Below, piece by piece: positions 1-6,848 of a stretch of DNA of 15,923 nucleotides. The position numbers were made by a program, and so were the translations under genes. This DNA comes from DASQHY01 sp035602605 (GTDB taxonomy: Bacteria > Acidobacteriota > Terriglobia > Acidiferrales > UBA7541). The notes beneath the pieces were generated by a model, which was not told where the DNA came from, did not search any database, and saw only the letters and a program-made list of their open reading frames with translations. The stretch is taken from NCBI GenBank assembly GCA_035602605.1, contig DATNLZ010000042.1, positions 1 to 15,923 on the forward strand. Direction: 5' to 3'. Numbering within the stretch: position 1 is the first letter of the stretch; each line of letters begins with the position of its first letter.

Positions 1-105
1 GGCTCGCTGCACCAAACGCTGCGGCTGGCTTCTGGCTTTCGCCCAAGACTGCAGCGTGGCCCGTTCTTCGGGGGACAAAACAACCAAAGGTGCTTGCCTG
101 CTCAT
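1..105 (-). CDS. IS630-type transposase, N-terminal fragment (runs off left edge)
   Basis: The minus strand reads 35 codons from an ATG at 105-103 to the window edge, beginning MSRQAPLVVLSPEERATLQS and continuing with a basic stretch (WAKARSQPQRLVQRA). The pattern 'L-S-x-E-E-R-x-x-L-x-x-W-x-x-x-R-S' is typical of the N-terminal helix-turn-helix region of IS630/Tc1-mariner transposases, which often begin this way in Acidobacteria. The DDE catalytic region would lie outside the window, so intactness cannot be judged. No clear Shine-Dalgarno is visible upstream. The element's end should lie somewhere in about 120-180, but I could not fix an inverted repeat. Confidence 0.6.
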   Translation of the reverse strand, partial: MSRQAPLVVLSPEERATLQSWAKARSQPQRLVQRA

Positions 106-279
106 GGGGAAGAGCATAAGGGAGGAGCAACAATAAGTCAAGCTATTTATGACGCATTACACTAGAATGACCCCCAAGCGAATTTCTTTAACCCAGATCA
201 GCCCCGTTCTCATAGTTGAGGAAGATCGTTGAGGAGGCTTACATGATCACATAGTTAGACCTCGTGAGGGTACCTGTAT

Positions 280-314
280 GTGACGCAGTCACTTACGTCG
301 GTGACGCCGCTCAC
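280..314. promoter_or_regulatory. Tandem Crp/Fnr-type operator pair upstream of the 397-612 gene
   Basis: Two palindromes: GTGAC-GCA-GTCAC at 280-292 (half-sites GTGA/TCAC with a 5-bp spacer, one short of normal) and GTGA-CGCCGC-TCAC at 301-314 (normal 6-bp spacer). Their centres are about 21.5 bp apart, two helical turns. A -10-like TAGTAT lies at 338-343, so the proximal site would sit near -42, the class II activator position. That operator and hexamer form one promoter is inference. The short spacer of the distal site may weaken it. Confidence 0.6.
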
Positions 315-396
315 AGTTTTCCCCCGGGAAATCACCGTAGTATGGTTCGAACCGTGATTGCGCTCGTAAATCGCCGTACCGACCGTGAGGAAGGTT

Positions 397-612
397 ATGA
401 ACCTCTATGAAGTTACACTGCACGGTACAGAGAGCATCTACCTGCTCGCGTCAACTAAATACCGCGCCTTAGAGCTGGTAGGAGACTACTTTGCCGACGC
501 AGGTCAGCCGGACATGCTACCGAAAGGCAAGTTCGTAGTGCGTCAGCTCGATTTGAGCGAAGAACAAATACTCCGCGCCGAAAGATGCCGGGCTTGCCCT
601 GTGAATGAATAG
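397..612 (+). CDS. Small protein of unknown function (71 aa) in the Crp/Fnr-regulated cluster
   Basis: Not recognised. The frame opens at a GTG (385), but ATG 397 is preferred because GAGGAAGG lies just upstream as ribosome binding site. The product starts MNLYEVTLHGTESIYLLAST, looks like a compact soluble alpha/beta protein without signal peptide or membrane segment, and ends in a C-R-A-C-P motif whose two cysteines could bind metal or be redox active. A phrase such as 'STKYRALELVGDYF' suggests an amphipathic helix. It lies directly downstream of a tandem GTGA-N6-TCAC operator pair, like the hemerythrin and stress protein genes, so an oxygen or redox stress role is inferred from context only. 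Confidence 0.55.
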   Translation: MNLYEVTLHGTESIYLLASTKYRALELVGDYFADAGQPDMLPKGKFVVRQLDLSEEQILRAERCRACPVNE

Positions 613-639
613 ACCGTGGGGTGGTTCGACTTCGGCCAA

Positions 640-676
640 TGTGACCGGAGTCACACTTCTCGGTGACTGCTGTCAT
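640..676. promoter_or_regulatory. Tandem Crp/Fnr-type operator pair upstream of the hemerythrin-like gene
   Basis: TGTGA-CCGGAG-TCACA at 640-655 matches the classical CRP consensus exactly. A second site, GTGA-CTGCTG-TCAT, lies at 663-676 with one imperfect base. Centres are 647.5 and 669.5, exactly 22 bp apart. A TACAAA hexamer at 700-705 starts about 30 bp beyond the proximal centre, the spacing seen at other pairs in this window. Gene start at 774. Use as promoter is inferred from position and repetition. Confidence 0.65.
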
Positions 677-773
677 ACCCATTTTGTAGAGGCGTCTGGT
701 ACAAAGGTGCGTTCGTAGCCGAGGTGACTGCTCGATGGCTCGGAATCAGGCACGCTTTCCTGGGGGAGGAGCT

Positions 774-1220
774 ATGGAAACGACGCATGCGACCCGAAAA
801 GGGACTCATAAGGAACATGTGTTTCTGCTCGAGGAGTTGCATCAACTGGAACGGGACGTGGTGGGGCTACAGTGCTATTCGGAAGTCTTGGCAGAAAAAG
901 CGGCCCCGCAGGAGCTTGAACAAATCAGCCGCCACCTCTCCGAGTGGCTTCCCCAGCATTTCCGACGTGAGGAAGAAACGCTATTTGCGAAGGCGGCACG
1001 GATCAGTCCGGAGCTGGAGGATTTTTGCAGGCTGATGAGGGACGAGCATGCCGAATTGCTCGTGCGACTCTCCCGGCTCGGCGATGCCATCGACGCGCTG
1101 CAACGCGAGGAGAGCGTGAATGACACGATTTATCACGTCAAGAAAGAAGCGAAAGAGTTCACGCTTCGCCTGCGCGATCACGTGGCCCTCGAGGAAGAAG
1201 AGTTCCGCGGGTTTCTGTGA
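774..1220 (+). CDS. Hemerythrin-like HHE-domain protein (148 aa)
   Basis: Four-helix-bundle hemerythrin-like protein, expected to bind a non-haem di-iron centre in the cytoplasm. Candidate iron ligands are visible in order: H15 and H23 in helix 1, H62-x3-E66 in 'QHFRREEETLF', H92 in 'RDEHAEL', and a C-terminal H-x3-E in 'RDHVALEEEEF'. ATG 774 is chosen over an in-frame ATG at 735 because GGGGGAGGA sits immediately upstream. Family members sense or store O2, or handle NO and iron under redox stress; which applies here cannot be read from sequence. The GltD-like gene follows on the same strand after a short gap, so the two may be co-transcribed. A paired Crp/Fnr operator lies about 100 bp upstream of the start. 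Confidence 0.8.
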   Translation: METTHATRKGTHKEHVFLLEELHQLERDVVGLQCYSEVLAEKAAPQELEQISRHLSEWLPQHFRREEETLFAKAARISPELEDFCRLMRDEHAELLVRLSRLGDAIDALQREESVNDTIYHVKKEAKEFTLRLRDHVALEEEEFRGFL

Positions 1221-1278
1221 TTGGGAACGGATGGAAACGCGCTGCGGCAGGGACAAGACCTACCTAAAGGATAGAGCC

Positions 1279-2814
1279 GTGGACCACACCTGCGATGAGA
1301 CCACGATGAACCGCAACGATGATCCGTGGCCGATGAACCGCCGGCTCAGGCTGCGCGCGGAGCCGCTCAAACCTCACAAGCAGGACCCACAAGCCCGCTT
1401 GGAGAATTTTGACGAAGTTTCGTGCGCCCTGGCGCCGCACGAAGCGATTCTCGAAGCCAGCCGCTGCCTGCAATGCGAGCATCACCCGTGCACAATGGGA
1501 TGCCCCGCCCACAACGATATTCCTGCTGCGCTCTGGCTACTCGAACAGGGCGACCTCCGCGGCGCCGCCTTGAAATTCATGGAGACTTCCAATTTTCCGG
1601 ACATCTGCGGGCGACTCTGCCCACAAGAGAAACAGTGCGAAGGCTCCTGCGTCATCGGCAGCTACGGTCTGCCAGTGGCCATCGGTAAGCTGGAGCAATT
1701 TTGTGTAGACTACACGCGCGAGCACCTGGGAGGCTATCCCATGCCCGGGTTGGGGCCTCCGCTCGGTACTCGTGTTGCCGTCGTCGGTTCCGGACCCGCC
1801 GGACTGGCCGCTGCAGAAGAGCTTGTTAAGCGCGGCCATCACGTTACCGTTTTCGAAGCATGGCCGCGCCCGGGCGGCCTGCTTGTCTACGGGATTCCAG
1901 GATTCAAGCTCAACAAGCAACTCGTCTGGGACAAGATTCGCTGGCTCGAAGAGCTTGGCGTCAGGTTCCGCTGCAATGTGCGGATCGGCCCGGACCTCAC
2001 TCCGGACGACTTGCTGCGCAAGCATAGCTTCGATGCAGTTTTCCTCGGCCACGGCGCGAGCCGCACCAATCGCATGAAAATTCCGGGCGAGGAACTCAAA
2101 AACGTCTACAACGCCACTGAATATCTGGTCCGCGGCAACCTGCCTGACGAATTGCTTCCCCAAGGGATGCGCGGTCGGCCCCACCCGGCGCGCCGAACCG
2201 TTGTCGTCGGCGGCGGCGATACCGCGATGGATTGCGTCCGCACCGCGCGCCGGCTGAATCCGGGCAGTGAGGTCTGGTGCGTCTATCGCCGGTCGGAAGC
2301 GGAAATGCCGGGACGCTTGGAAGAGCGAATCAACGCCGTCGAAGAGGGCGTGAGATTCGAGTGGCTGACCCTGCCGGTGAAGTTCCGCGGTGACGAAGAC
2401 GGCAACGTCACGTCCTGCGAATGCATCCGCATGCTGCTGGGCCCGCCGGACGCCAAGGGCCGGCGCACGCCTGTTCCGATCGCAGGCTCGAACTTCGTTC
2501 TCGAATGCGACACGGCTGTGATCGCCATTGGGTATAGCGTGGACGAAGAAATAGCAGAGAGCACCCCGGGCTTGACAACCACGAAGCGGGGCACGATTTT
2601 GGTGAATAGCGAAGACGAAGGCCATACCGCTCGCACCGAAGAGATCTGGGCGGCAGGGGATTGCGTGCGCGGCGCCGATCTGGTCGTCACCGCGATGGCG
2701 CCCGCGCGCAAAGCCGCCCGCTCTATCGATCGCGCGCTGCGGGCTCGCCTTGCCGGCCGGGAGCAGAGCAAATCGCGAGAGCCAACCCCCGAATCAAAAT
2801 CGATCAAAATGTAA
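1279..2814 (+). CDS. gltD: GltD-like NAD(P)H-dependent Fe-S/FAD oxidoreductase (glutamate synthase small-subunit family)
   Basis: About 511 residues. An N-terminal double Fe-S cluster region has cysteines near 63, 66, 71, 75 and 110, 114, 120, 124 (CLQCEHHPCTMGCP and CGRLCPQEKQCEGSC). It is followed by an FAD Rossmann motif GSGPAG near 170, a second nucleotide motif GGGDTAMD near 311 with YRRSEAEMPGR after it, and the C-terminal 'IWAAGDCVRGADLVVTAMA' FAD signature. The family includes GltD, NfnB and sulfide dehydrogenase SudA; no glutamate synthase large subunit is in the window, so a role as GltD proper is uncertain and electron transfer between NAD(P)H and ferredoxin-type partners is as likely. 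GTG 1279 is preferred as start (AAAGGA 8 nt upstream); ATG 1306 is the alternative. Follows the hemerythrin-like gene by 58 bp. Confidence 0.8.
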   Translation: MDHTCDETTMNRNDDPWPMNRRLRLRAEPLKPHKQDPQARLENFDEVSCALAPHEAILEASRCLQCEHHPCTMGCPAHNDIPAALWLLEQGDLRGAALKFMETSNFPDICGRLCPQEKQCEGSCVIGSYGLPVAIGKLEQFCVDYTREHLGGYPMPGLGPPLGTRVAVVGSGPAGLAAAEELVKRGHHVTVFEAWPRPGGLLVYGIPGFKLNKQLVWDKIRWLEELGVRFRCNVRIGPDLTPDDLLRKHSFDAVFLGHGASRTNRMKIPGEELKNVYNATEYLVRGNLPDELLPQGMRGRPHPARRTVVVGGGDTAMDCVRTARRLNPGSEVWCVYRRSEAEMPGRLEERINAVEEGVRFEWLTLPVKFRGDEDGNVTSCECIRMLLGPPDAKGRRTPVPIAGSNFVLECDTAVIAIGYSVDEEIAESTPGLTTTKRGTILVNSEDEGHTARTEEIWAAGDCVRGADLVVTAMAPARKAARSIDRALRARLAGREQSKSREPTPESKSIKM

Positions 2815-3242
2815 TCTGGCCTGCCTCGCGACTGCATAATCTATCCAGTCAGCCCTTTGGTGGTCACAGATCTTTGTGCGAGTGCAGCTTGCAATTCACA
2901 GAGCAAGGCTTGGTCTGCTCTTGATGGGTTGCGCTTACGCGATTGGGTTGATCGTCGGGACGGTCTCGGTCCAGTGAGGGCACCGGCGGACTCTGGCCTT
3001 TCGCGATCGAATCGTTTCGAAAGCTCAGGCGTCCTCACCCATTCTTCGCTATTCCAGCGAAGGACACCCAATCGCTCCGGCTGCTTTCGACTTCGGTGGC
3101 AATCTGCTGGGGGCCACACTGACGGCTAGCGAGATCGAAGAAGTAGTCGAAACCTGGCTTCGTTCGACAATTGCGGCTGGAAGAGGAACGGAGAACTCGT
3201 CCGCGCAACGACGGCAAGCATGCGTCGCAGAACGGCGACGGC
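2815..3242. other. Gap without a supported gene
   Basis: No recognisable gene, RNA or operator seen. A plus-strand frame stays open from 2978 to 3265 (containing 'LTASEIEEVVETWLRSTI') but has no usable start codon and runs into the next gene in another frame. It could be a gene remnant or chance in GC-rich sequence. Confidence 0.4.
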
Positions 3243-3545
3243 ATGAAAGGCACTCCTCTATATGAGAGCCTTCATCCCAAGTGTGCAAACCCAGCGTGCC
3301 CGACCGCCTTTCATTGGCTCGTGGGCGGCAAGTTCTTCCGCTTCCTGCCCGATCAGTCCCCTGCAAATTTGAACGATACAACGACCGATTCACTAACCGG
3401 ATTTCACGGAGCCAGGCACTTCTGGCTCTGTGAACGATGCTCGCACGTGTTTACTCTCGTGTACGAGGAAGAATGCGGAGTAGTGCTCAAACTGCTTTTG
3501 CCGAAGCTCCCCGCCGCAGAGATTTACAAAGAGGCAGCGGCTTAA
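3243..3545 (+). CDS. Conserved acidobacterial Cys-rich small protein of unknown function (100 aa)
   Basis: Begins MKGTPLYESLHPKCANPACP and carries two Cys pairs, C-x4-C in 'KCANPAC' and C-x2-C in 'WLCERCSHVF', spaced as in a zinc ribbon. Soluble, no signal peptide. I recall closely similar uncharacterised proteins as recurrent in Acidobacteria; no function is known to me. A longer frame exists upstream from TTG 3171, but family members start at MKGTPLYES, so ATG 3243 is chosen although its Shine-Dalgarno is poor. It converges on the nifJ remnant. No GTGA-N6-TCAC operator was seen upstream, unlike its neighbours. Confidence 0.65.
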   Translation: MKGTPLYESLHPKCANPACPTAFHWLVGGKFFRFLPDQSPANLNDTTTDSLTGFHGARHFWLCERCSHVFTLVYEEECGVVLKLLLPKLPAAEIYKEAAA

Positions 3546-3629
3546 GAGCTTTTCGATCTTCTATTTTCCGAGTAAACGACTCGTTGGCCACCTTACGCCC
3601 GTGCCTTGCATCCTGGGCCACCTTCGAAT

Positions 3630-4116
3630 AAAGGGAAGGGTGTGCGCTCCTACGACCTTACACACAACCATCTGATTAGCTGTCGACGTATTGATCGTCC
3701 GCGAGCCAAGAAGGCTGAAGGCTGGACGCCGCGGGCCGCCATGACGTCGCTGTGATCGCCGAAAATGGAAAGGGCATGCGTGGCGAGGGAACAAGCAGCC
3801 ACGTGAATCACGACGGGCGTTACTATAACTTGCCTGCAATCTTAAACATGTTGGGAAGCATCAAAAGAAGGCCCTGGGAAGCAGTGAACGTGGTGCCCAG
3901 TGCGCCAGCTTGTAGCGCACCATGCAATGCTCCCGCGGCGGCGCCTTCGCTTTGCATTTCCACTACCGTCGGAACGGTCCCGAAAATGTTTTTGCGACCT
4001 TCTTCTTGCCATTGATCGGCCCACTCACCCATAGCCGAAGAAGGTGTTATCGGATAGATGGCGATTACCTCATTCAGGCGGTAGGCCACAGAGGCTGCGG
4101 CTTCGTTCCCGTCCAT
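3630..4116 (-). pseudogene. nifJ: nifJ (pyruvate:ferredoxin/flavodoxin oxidoreductase) N-terminal remnant, frameshifted
   Basis: The minus strand encodes the start of the pyruvate:ferredoxin oxidoreductase domain I: MDGNEAAASVAYRLNEVIAI, then YPITPSS, 'GTVPTVVEMQSEGAAAGALHGALQAGALGTTFTASQGLLLM' and 'NMFKIAGKL', ending at a stop (3823-3825). The expected continuation resumes in another frame: TPVVIHVAACSLATHALSIF, then GDHSDVMAAR (about 3820-3734). Five extra bases (TAGTA) between L and T explain both shift and stop. A third frame has the weaker match 'FSLLGSRTINTSTANQ', near 3730-3640. Only about 160 of some 1,180 residues remain; the TPP, Fe-S and C-terminal domains are gone. The frame extends upstream to 4275, but that ATG overlaps an operator, so 4116 is given as the 5' limit of homology. 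Confidence 0.75.
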
Positions 4117-4261
4117 TATCGCCCTACCGGTCGTTATCACGCCGCCATTTGGTGTGATCAAGCCAGTCGAGCTCGTCCTTTTCTTTCGCGCAAGAGACTC
4201 TCCTTTGCTCTGATCGTCATGATCTATTGTTGATCGGGAGTTCAAACACGTGCGGTGATGA

Positions 4262-4275
4262 ATGACACCGGTCAC
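4262..4275. promoter_or_regulatory. Crp/Fnr-type operator upstream of the nifJ remnant
   Basis: ATGA-CACCGG-TCAC on the plus strand (GTGA-CCGGTG-TCAT read toward nifJ), with the standard 6-bp spacer and one imperfect base. It is directly followed by the palindrome GTGACGTCAC (4276-4285), whose half-sites are too close for a Crp/Fnr dimer. It lies between the regulator gene and nifJ, both on the minus strand, so it would give nifJ its own promoter. No 22-bp partner and no good -10 is visible, perhaps because the gene is decayed. Confidence 0.5.
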
Positions 4276-4329
4276 GTGACGTCACAAAGGCAGGAGGGAT
4301 ACGTCCCAGGAAGAAGGAATAGAAGCGGG

Positions 4330-5052
4330 TTACTCGCGGGCAATGCTTGCCAGCTTAGCCTTATTCTTGATGATCAGCGTGGAGCCCTTGACTTCCAAGA
4401 TTTGCTTTTTCTTGAAATCGGCGAACATACGGGTCACTGTTTCCCTCGAGGCTCCAATCATCTGCGCGATCTCTTCGTGCGTGAGAGTCAATTTGACTCT
4501 GATTCCATCTTTGCCATTGGTCTCTCCTGCGGGCAACTCGAGCAAAAACCGTGCCAGTTTTTCGCTCGCGGAATGAGAGAGCCCAATGTTTCGCATTTCC
4601 GCGATAGCGGATTGATAAGTTTCACCCAATTGCTGCGCCACTCGCAGGGCAGCATCGCCATGTTCGCGGAGGAAGCTGAGGAATTCCGCCCGCGATATGA
4701 AATTCGCCTGGGAAGGTTCGACAACGTCAGCAGTGAGTTCATACGGTTTGCCAGTAACAGTGGCTGACAACCCGAGCACCTCGCCCGGTTCGGCGATTCT
4801 CAGAATAAGGGTCTTACCGTCGGCAGAGGTCGTTGATAACTTAACTTGACCATTGCACAGGATAAATACGCCTCGCGGAGCCTGACCTTCTACGAACAGC
4901 GTGGCACCCCTCGGGTAGCTTGCTGAGGAGGTGATCCCCGCCAATCGCTTCACGCCTGCTTCCGGAAGGTTACAAAATAGTCGCTCTTCCCGGTGCGGGC
5001 ATTTGACACAACTCTCGATGATTTCGAGTCCGTAAGGAGCAGGCGGGCGCAT
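4330..5052 (-). CDS. Crp/Fnr-family transcription regulator with N-terminal Cys cluster (240 aa)
   Basis: Starts 'MRPPAPYGLEIIESC'. Cysteines 15, 18 and 27 (C-x2-C-x8-C) and C66 recall the four ligands of the FNR [4Fe-4S] sensor. Residues about 45-130 form the cyclic-nucleotide-binding-type beta-roll, then a dimer helix, then a winged helix-turn-helix (190-210, 'LTHEEIAQMIGASRETVTR'). The recognition helix has S202-R203-E204...R208, the CRP arrangement that reads GTGA, rather than FNR's V-E-T-I-S-R that reads TTGAT. The repeated GTGA-N6-TCAC sites in this window fit it. The frame reaches ATG 5127; GTG 5085 has AAGGGG 8 nt upstream; ATG 5052 is chosen because it gives the usual family start and 240-residue length. 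Divergent from the 5257 gene across a shared operator pair, so autoregulation is likely. Confidence 0.85.
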   Translation of the reverse strand: MRPPAPYGLEIIESCVKCPHREERLFCNLPEAGVKRLAGITSSASYPRGATLFVEGQAPRGVFILCNGQVKLSTTSADGKTLILRIAEPGEVLGLSATVTGKPYELTADVVEPSQANFISRAEFLSFLREHGDAALRVAQQLGETYQSAIAEMRNIGLSHSASEKLARFLLELPAGETNGKDGIRVKLTLTHEEIAQMIGASRETVTRMFADFKKKQILEVKGSTLIIKNKAKLASIARE

Positions 5053-5169
5053 GAACGTCTCGAGACCTACTATACGCCCTTTCACGCGGGTAACCCCTTG
5101 AAATCGACTGGCCATACGCATCACCAATTAACGCCGAGATATGAATACATCATCCTGGCTTTCCAGGTG

Positions 5170-5205
5170 GTGACTCACGTCACTCGATGTGGTGATACCG
5201 GTCAC
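5170..5205. promoter_or_regulatory. Tandem Crp/Fnr-type operator pair in the divergent region of the regulator gene
   Basis: GTGA-CTCACG-TCAC at 5170-5183 and GTGA-TACCGG-TCAC at 5192-5205, both perfect, centres exactly 22 bp apart. Rightward, a CATATT hexamer at 5228 lies about 30 bp beyond the second site and leads to the 5257 gene. Leftward, TATTCA (complement of 5142-5147) lies about 30 bp beyond the first site and leads to the regulator gene. The pair could therefore serve both promoters. Confidence 0.65.
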
Positions 5206-5256
5206 AGCGGTTGTGCCCGGGCACCTTCATATTGGTACTCACCAAGGAGGTGCACC

Positions 5257-5661
5257 ATGCCTGGAGACAAACGGGACATTTTGGAGGTTCTGAAGTTCGA
5301 GCTCGAGTTTCTGGAAAAGGGTGGTTACGGAAGATCACCGCGTGAGGCCTGGACACCGCAGCTCATCTTCGAGGATTCGCCCACATGCATGAATTTCGAT
5401 CAAAAAGAGAATCCCGCGCCGTGCGACGAATGTCTTCTAATGCAGTTCGTTCCCCAGGACCGGCACCACATGAAGATTCCCTGCCGGCATATCCCGCTGG
5501 ACGCGGATGGCGAAACCGTCCAGTCGCTTTATCAATGGGGCACCCAGCATGAGATCGAAGAAACCTTGGCGGCCTGGCTGCGCGAGAGGAGTAGCCAGTT
5601 AGAAGCGCTGCGCAGGCACAAGCTGGAAACCGAGCAGAACGATGCAGCCATTCGGCAATAG
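5257..5661 (+). CDS. Conserved protein of unknown function (134 aa), Cys-containing, Crp/Fnr-controlled
   Basis: Strong ribosome binding site AAGGAGGTG ahead of ATG 5257. Soluble, no signal peptide. An N-terminal helix (DILEVLKFELEFLEKGGYG) is followed by 'FEDSPTCMNF' and 'APCDECLLMQFVP', then 'IPCRHIPLD': four Cys plus His residues that could form a metal site. The C-terminus is a long charged helix likely to coil (ETLAAWLRERSSQLEALRRH). I recall similar uncharacterised proteins in Acidobacteria near universal stress genes but know no function. Transcribed divergently from the Crp/Fnr regulator and followed by the stress protein gene, each with its own operator pair. Confidence 0.7.
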   Translation: MPGDKRDILEVLKFELEFLEKGGYGRSPREAWTPQLIFEDSPTCMNFDQKENPAPCDECLLMQFVPQDRHHMKIPCRHIPLDADGETVQSLYQWGTQHEIEETLAAWLRERSSQLEALRRHKLETEQNDAAIRQ

Positions 5662-5685
5662 CGTTGTGACCGGGGGAGCGAATCG

Positions 5686-5721
5686 GTGATCTTTGTCACC
5701 CCCGAGTGTGGCACCAGTCAC
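5686..5721. promoter_or_regulatory. Tandem Crp/Fnr-type operator pair upstream of the universal stress protein gene
   Basis: GGTGA-TCTTTG-TCACC (GTGA/TCAC at 5686-5699) has perfectly symmetric half-sites. GTGG-CACCAG-TCAC at 5708-5721 has one imperfect base. Centres 5692.5 and 5714.5 are exactly 22 bp apart. CATTCT at 5744 lies about 30 bp beyond the proximal centre, the same offset as CATATT at the 5170-5205 pair. The gene starts at 5770. Confidence 0.6.
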
Positions 5722-5769
5722 GGCAACGGCGCCCAAACGAGCGCATTCTGATACCCACGAGGTGAATTT

Positions 5770-6669
5770 ATGACGACGGTTGCGGCTAGCTCGAGAATCG
5801 CCCTGAAGAACATCCTTTACCTTACGGACTTTTCGGAACCTTCCGAAACGGCGCTGCCATTCGCGGCCGCCATTGCACGCGAATACGCATCAAAGATCTA
5901 CGTGCAGCATATCATCTTGCCAACTACCTTTGTATTTACTACGCTGGAGTTGGTTCCCTCGACCATCGATGCGCAGGAGGACACGGCCCTGGAGGAAGTG
6001 CGCCACGTGGAATCGCAACTTGCCGGCATTCCTTACGAGACGATCGTTGAGCGAGGCGTTGGTGTGTGGCCGGAAGTTGCGCGGACGATCGAAGATTGCG
6101 GCATCGACCTGATTGTGCTGGGCACGCGCGGGCGCACTGGCGCGCAGAAGTTTCTGCTTGGCTCTGTCGCCGAAGAAATTTTCAGGCGTTCGTCTGTGCC
6201 GGTTCTCACAATCGGTCCGCACGTGCGCACCGGCAATCATAACGGCGCGCGGTTCCATCGAATTCTCTTCGCGACAGATTTCAAGGACGAGTCGCTGGCC
6301 GCCGCGCCTTATGCCATCTCGCTGGCGCAAGAGAATCAGGCCCGTCTCGTTTTACTCCACGTCATGCGTGAATGTGGACAGTGCAAAGACGAGAAGCTGC
6401 GCGAACTGTCAGTGGCCGAGGCCATGTATCAACTCCATGAAACGGTTCCGAAGGACGCAGAGTTGTGGTGCCGCGCGGAACCCGTCGTACGGTTCGGGAA
6501 TCCCGGCGACCTAATTCTTGAGGTAGCCCGCGAGCGCGATGCTGACTTAATTGTGTTGGGCGTGCGCGACGCTGCCGGGCGTCTCAGCGCGGCTACGCAC
6601 CTCGAACGTACTACGGCACACAAAGTAGTTGCATATGCCGAGTGCCCGGTCGTCACGGTGCGACACTAG
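5770..6669 (+). CDS. Tandem-domain universal stress protein (UspA family, 299 aa)
   Basis: Two UspA folds in tandem. Domain 1 (about 8-155) starts 'LKNILYLTDFSEPSE' and ends with the ATP-binding motif G-x2-G-x9-G-S in 'GTRGRTGAQKFLLGS' followed by 'VPVLTIGP'. Domain 2 (about 162-299) starts 'HRILFATDFKDESLA' and ends 'ECPVVTVRH'; its nucleotide motif is degenerate ('GVRDAAGRLSAATHLERTT'), so only the first domain may bind ATP. Domain 2 also has a C-x2-C ('RECGQCKDE') that could sense redox state or bind metal. Start ATG 5770 follows GAGGTG. Cytoplasmic. Tandem Usp proteins commonly belong to hypoxia, NO or stationary-phase regulons, which fits the upstream paired operator. Confidence 0.85.
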   Translation: MTTVAASSRIALKNILYLTDFSEPSETALPFAAAIAREYASKIYVQHIILPTTFVFTTLELVPSTIDAQEDTALEEVRHVESQLAGIPYETIVERGVGVWPEVARTIEDCGIDLIVLGTRGRTGAQKFLLGSVAEEIFRRSSVPVLTIGPHVRTGNHNGARFHRILFATDFKDESLAAAPYAISLAQENQARLVLLHVMRECGQCKDEKLRELSVAEAMYQLHETVPKDAELWCRAEPVVRFGNPGDLILEVARERDADLIVLGVRDAAGRLSAATHLERTTAHKVVAYAECPVVTVRH

Positions 6670-6791
6670 ATTTCGTTCATTTCGTCTGCCTTGGCATTTT
6701 CATCAGCCAGTAGTACGCCTTGGGCAGACAAGTCGCCGTGGCCCGCGATGACCACTTCGATTTTTGAATGGCTTCCATGTTCCCTGCATCG
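6666..6791 (-). pseudogene. Small minus-strand coding remnant or short gene of uncertain frame, behind a Crp/Fnr-type operator
   Basis: Downstream of the 6849-6862 operator the minus strand has TAATAA (-10-like, 6820-6825), then GGGAGGG and an ATG about 9 nt later opening a 28-codon frame (MQGTWKPFKN...). A second ATG gives MEAIQKSKWSSRATATCLPK. A third frame, without a start, reads more like a real protein: KIEVVIAGHGDLSAQGVLLA then DENAKADEMNEI, ending at 6666. Joining MEAI to that frame needs a one-base shift near the run of five A. I cannot name the family. A decayed gene is the simplest reading; a short real gene is possible. Its stop overlaps the stop of the convergent stress protein gene. 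Confidence 0.35.
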
Positions 6792-6848
6792 GTGTTTTCC
6801 CTCCCAGATGCTAAGACTGTTATTAAAAAACCAGGTTTGTAGCAACGA

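Noticed and set aside
1120..1278. N-terminal extension of the GltD-like frame back to ATG 1120
   Set aside because: It overlaps the end of the hemerythrin-like gene in another frame and has no family counterpart; GTG 1279 has a ribosome binding site.
1537..2625. Long minus-strand ORF (362 codons)
   Set aside because: Antisense shadow of the GltD-like gene; composition follows the GC-rich third positions of the real gene and shows no recognisable motif.
4117..4275. Start of nifJ at ATG 4275
   Set aside because: That ATG overlaps the GTGA-N6-TCAC operator and the 53 residues before MDGNEAA show no family similarity.
4276..4285. GTGACGTCAC as another Crp/Fnr operator
   Set aside because: Half-sites are separated by 2 bp instead of 6, too close for a Crp/Fnr dimer.
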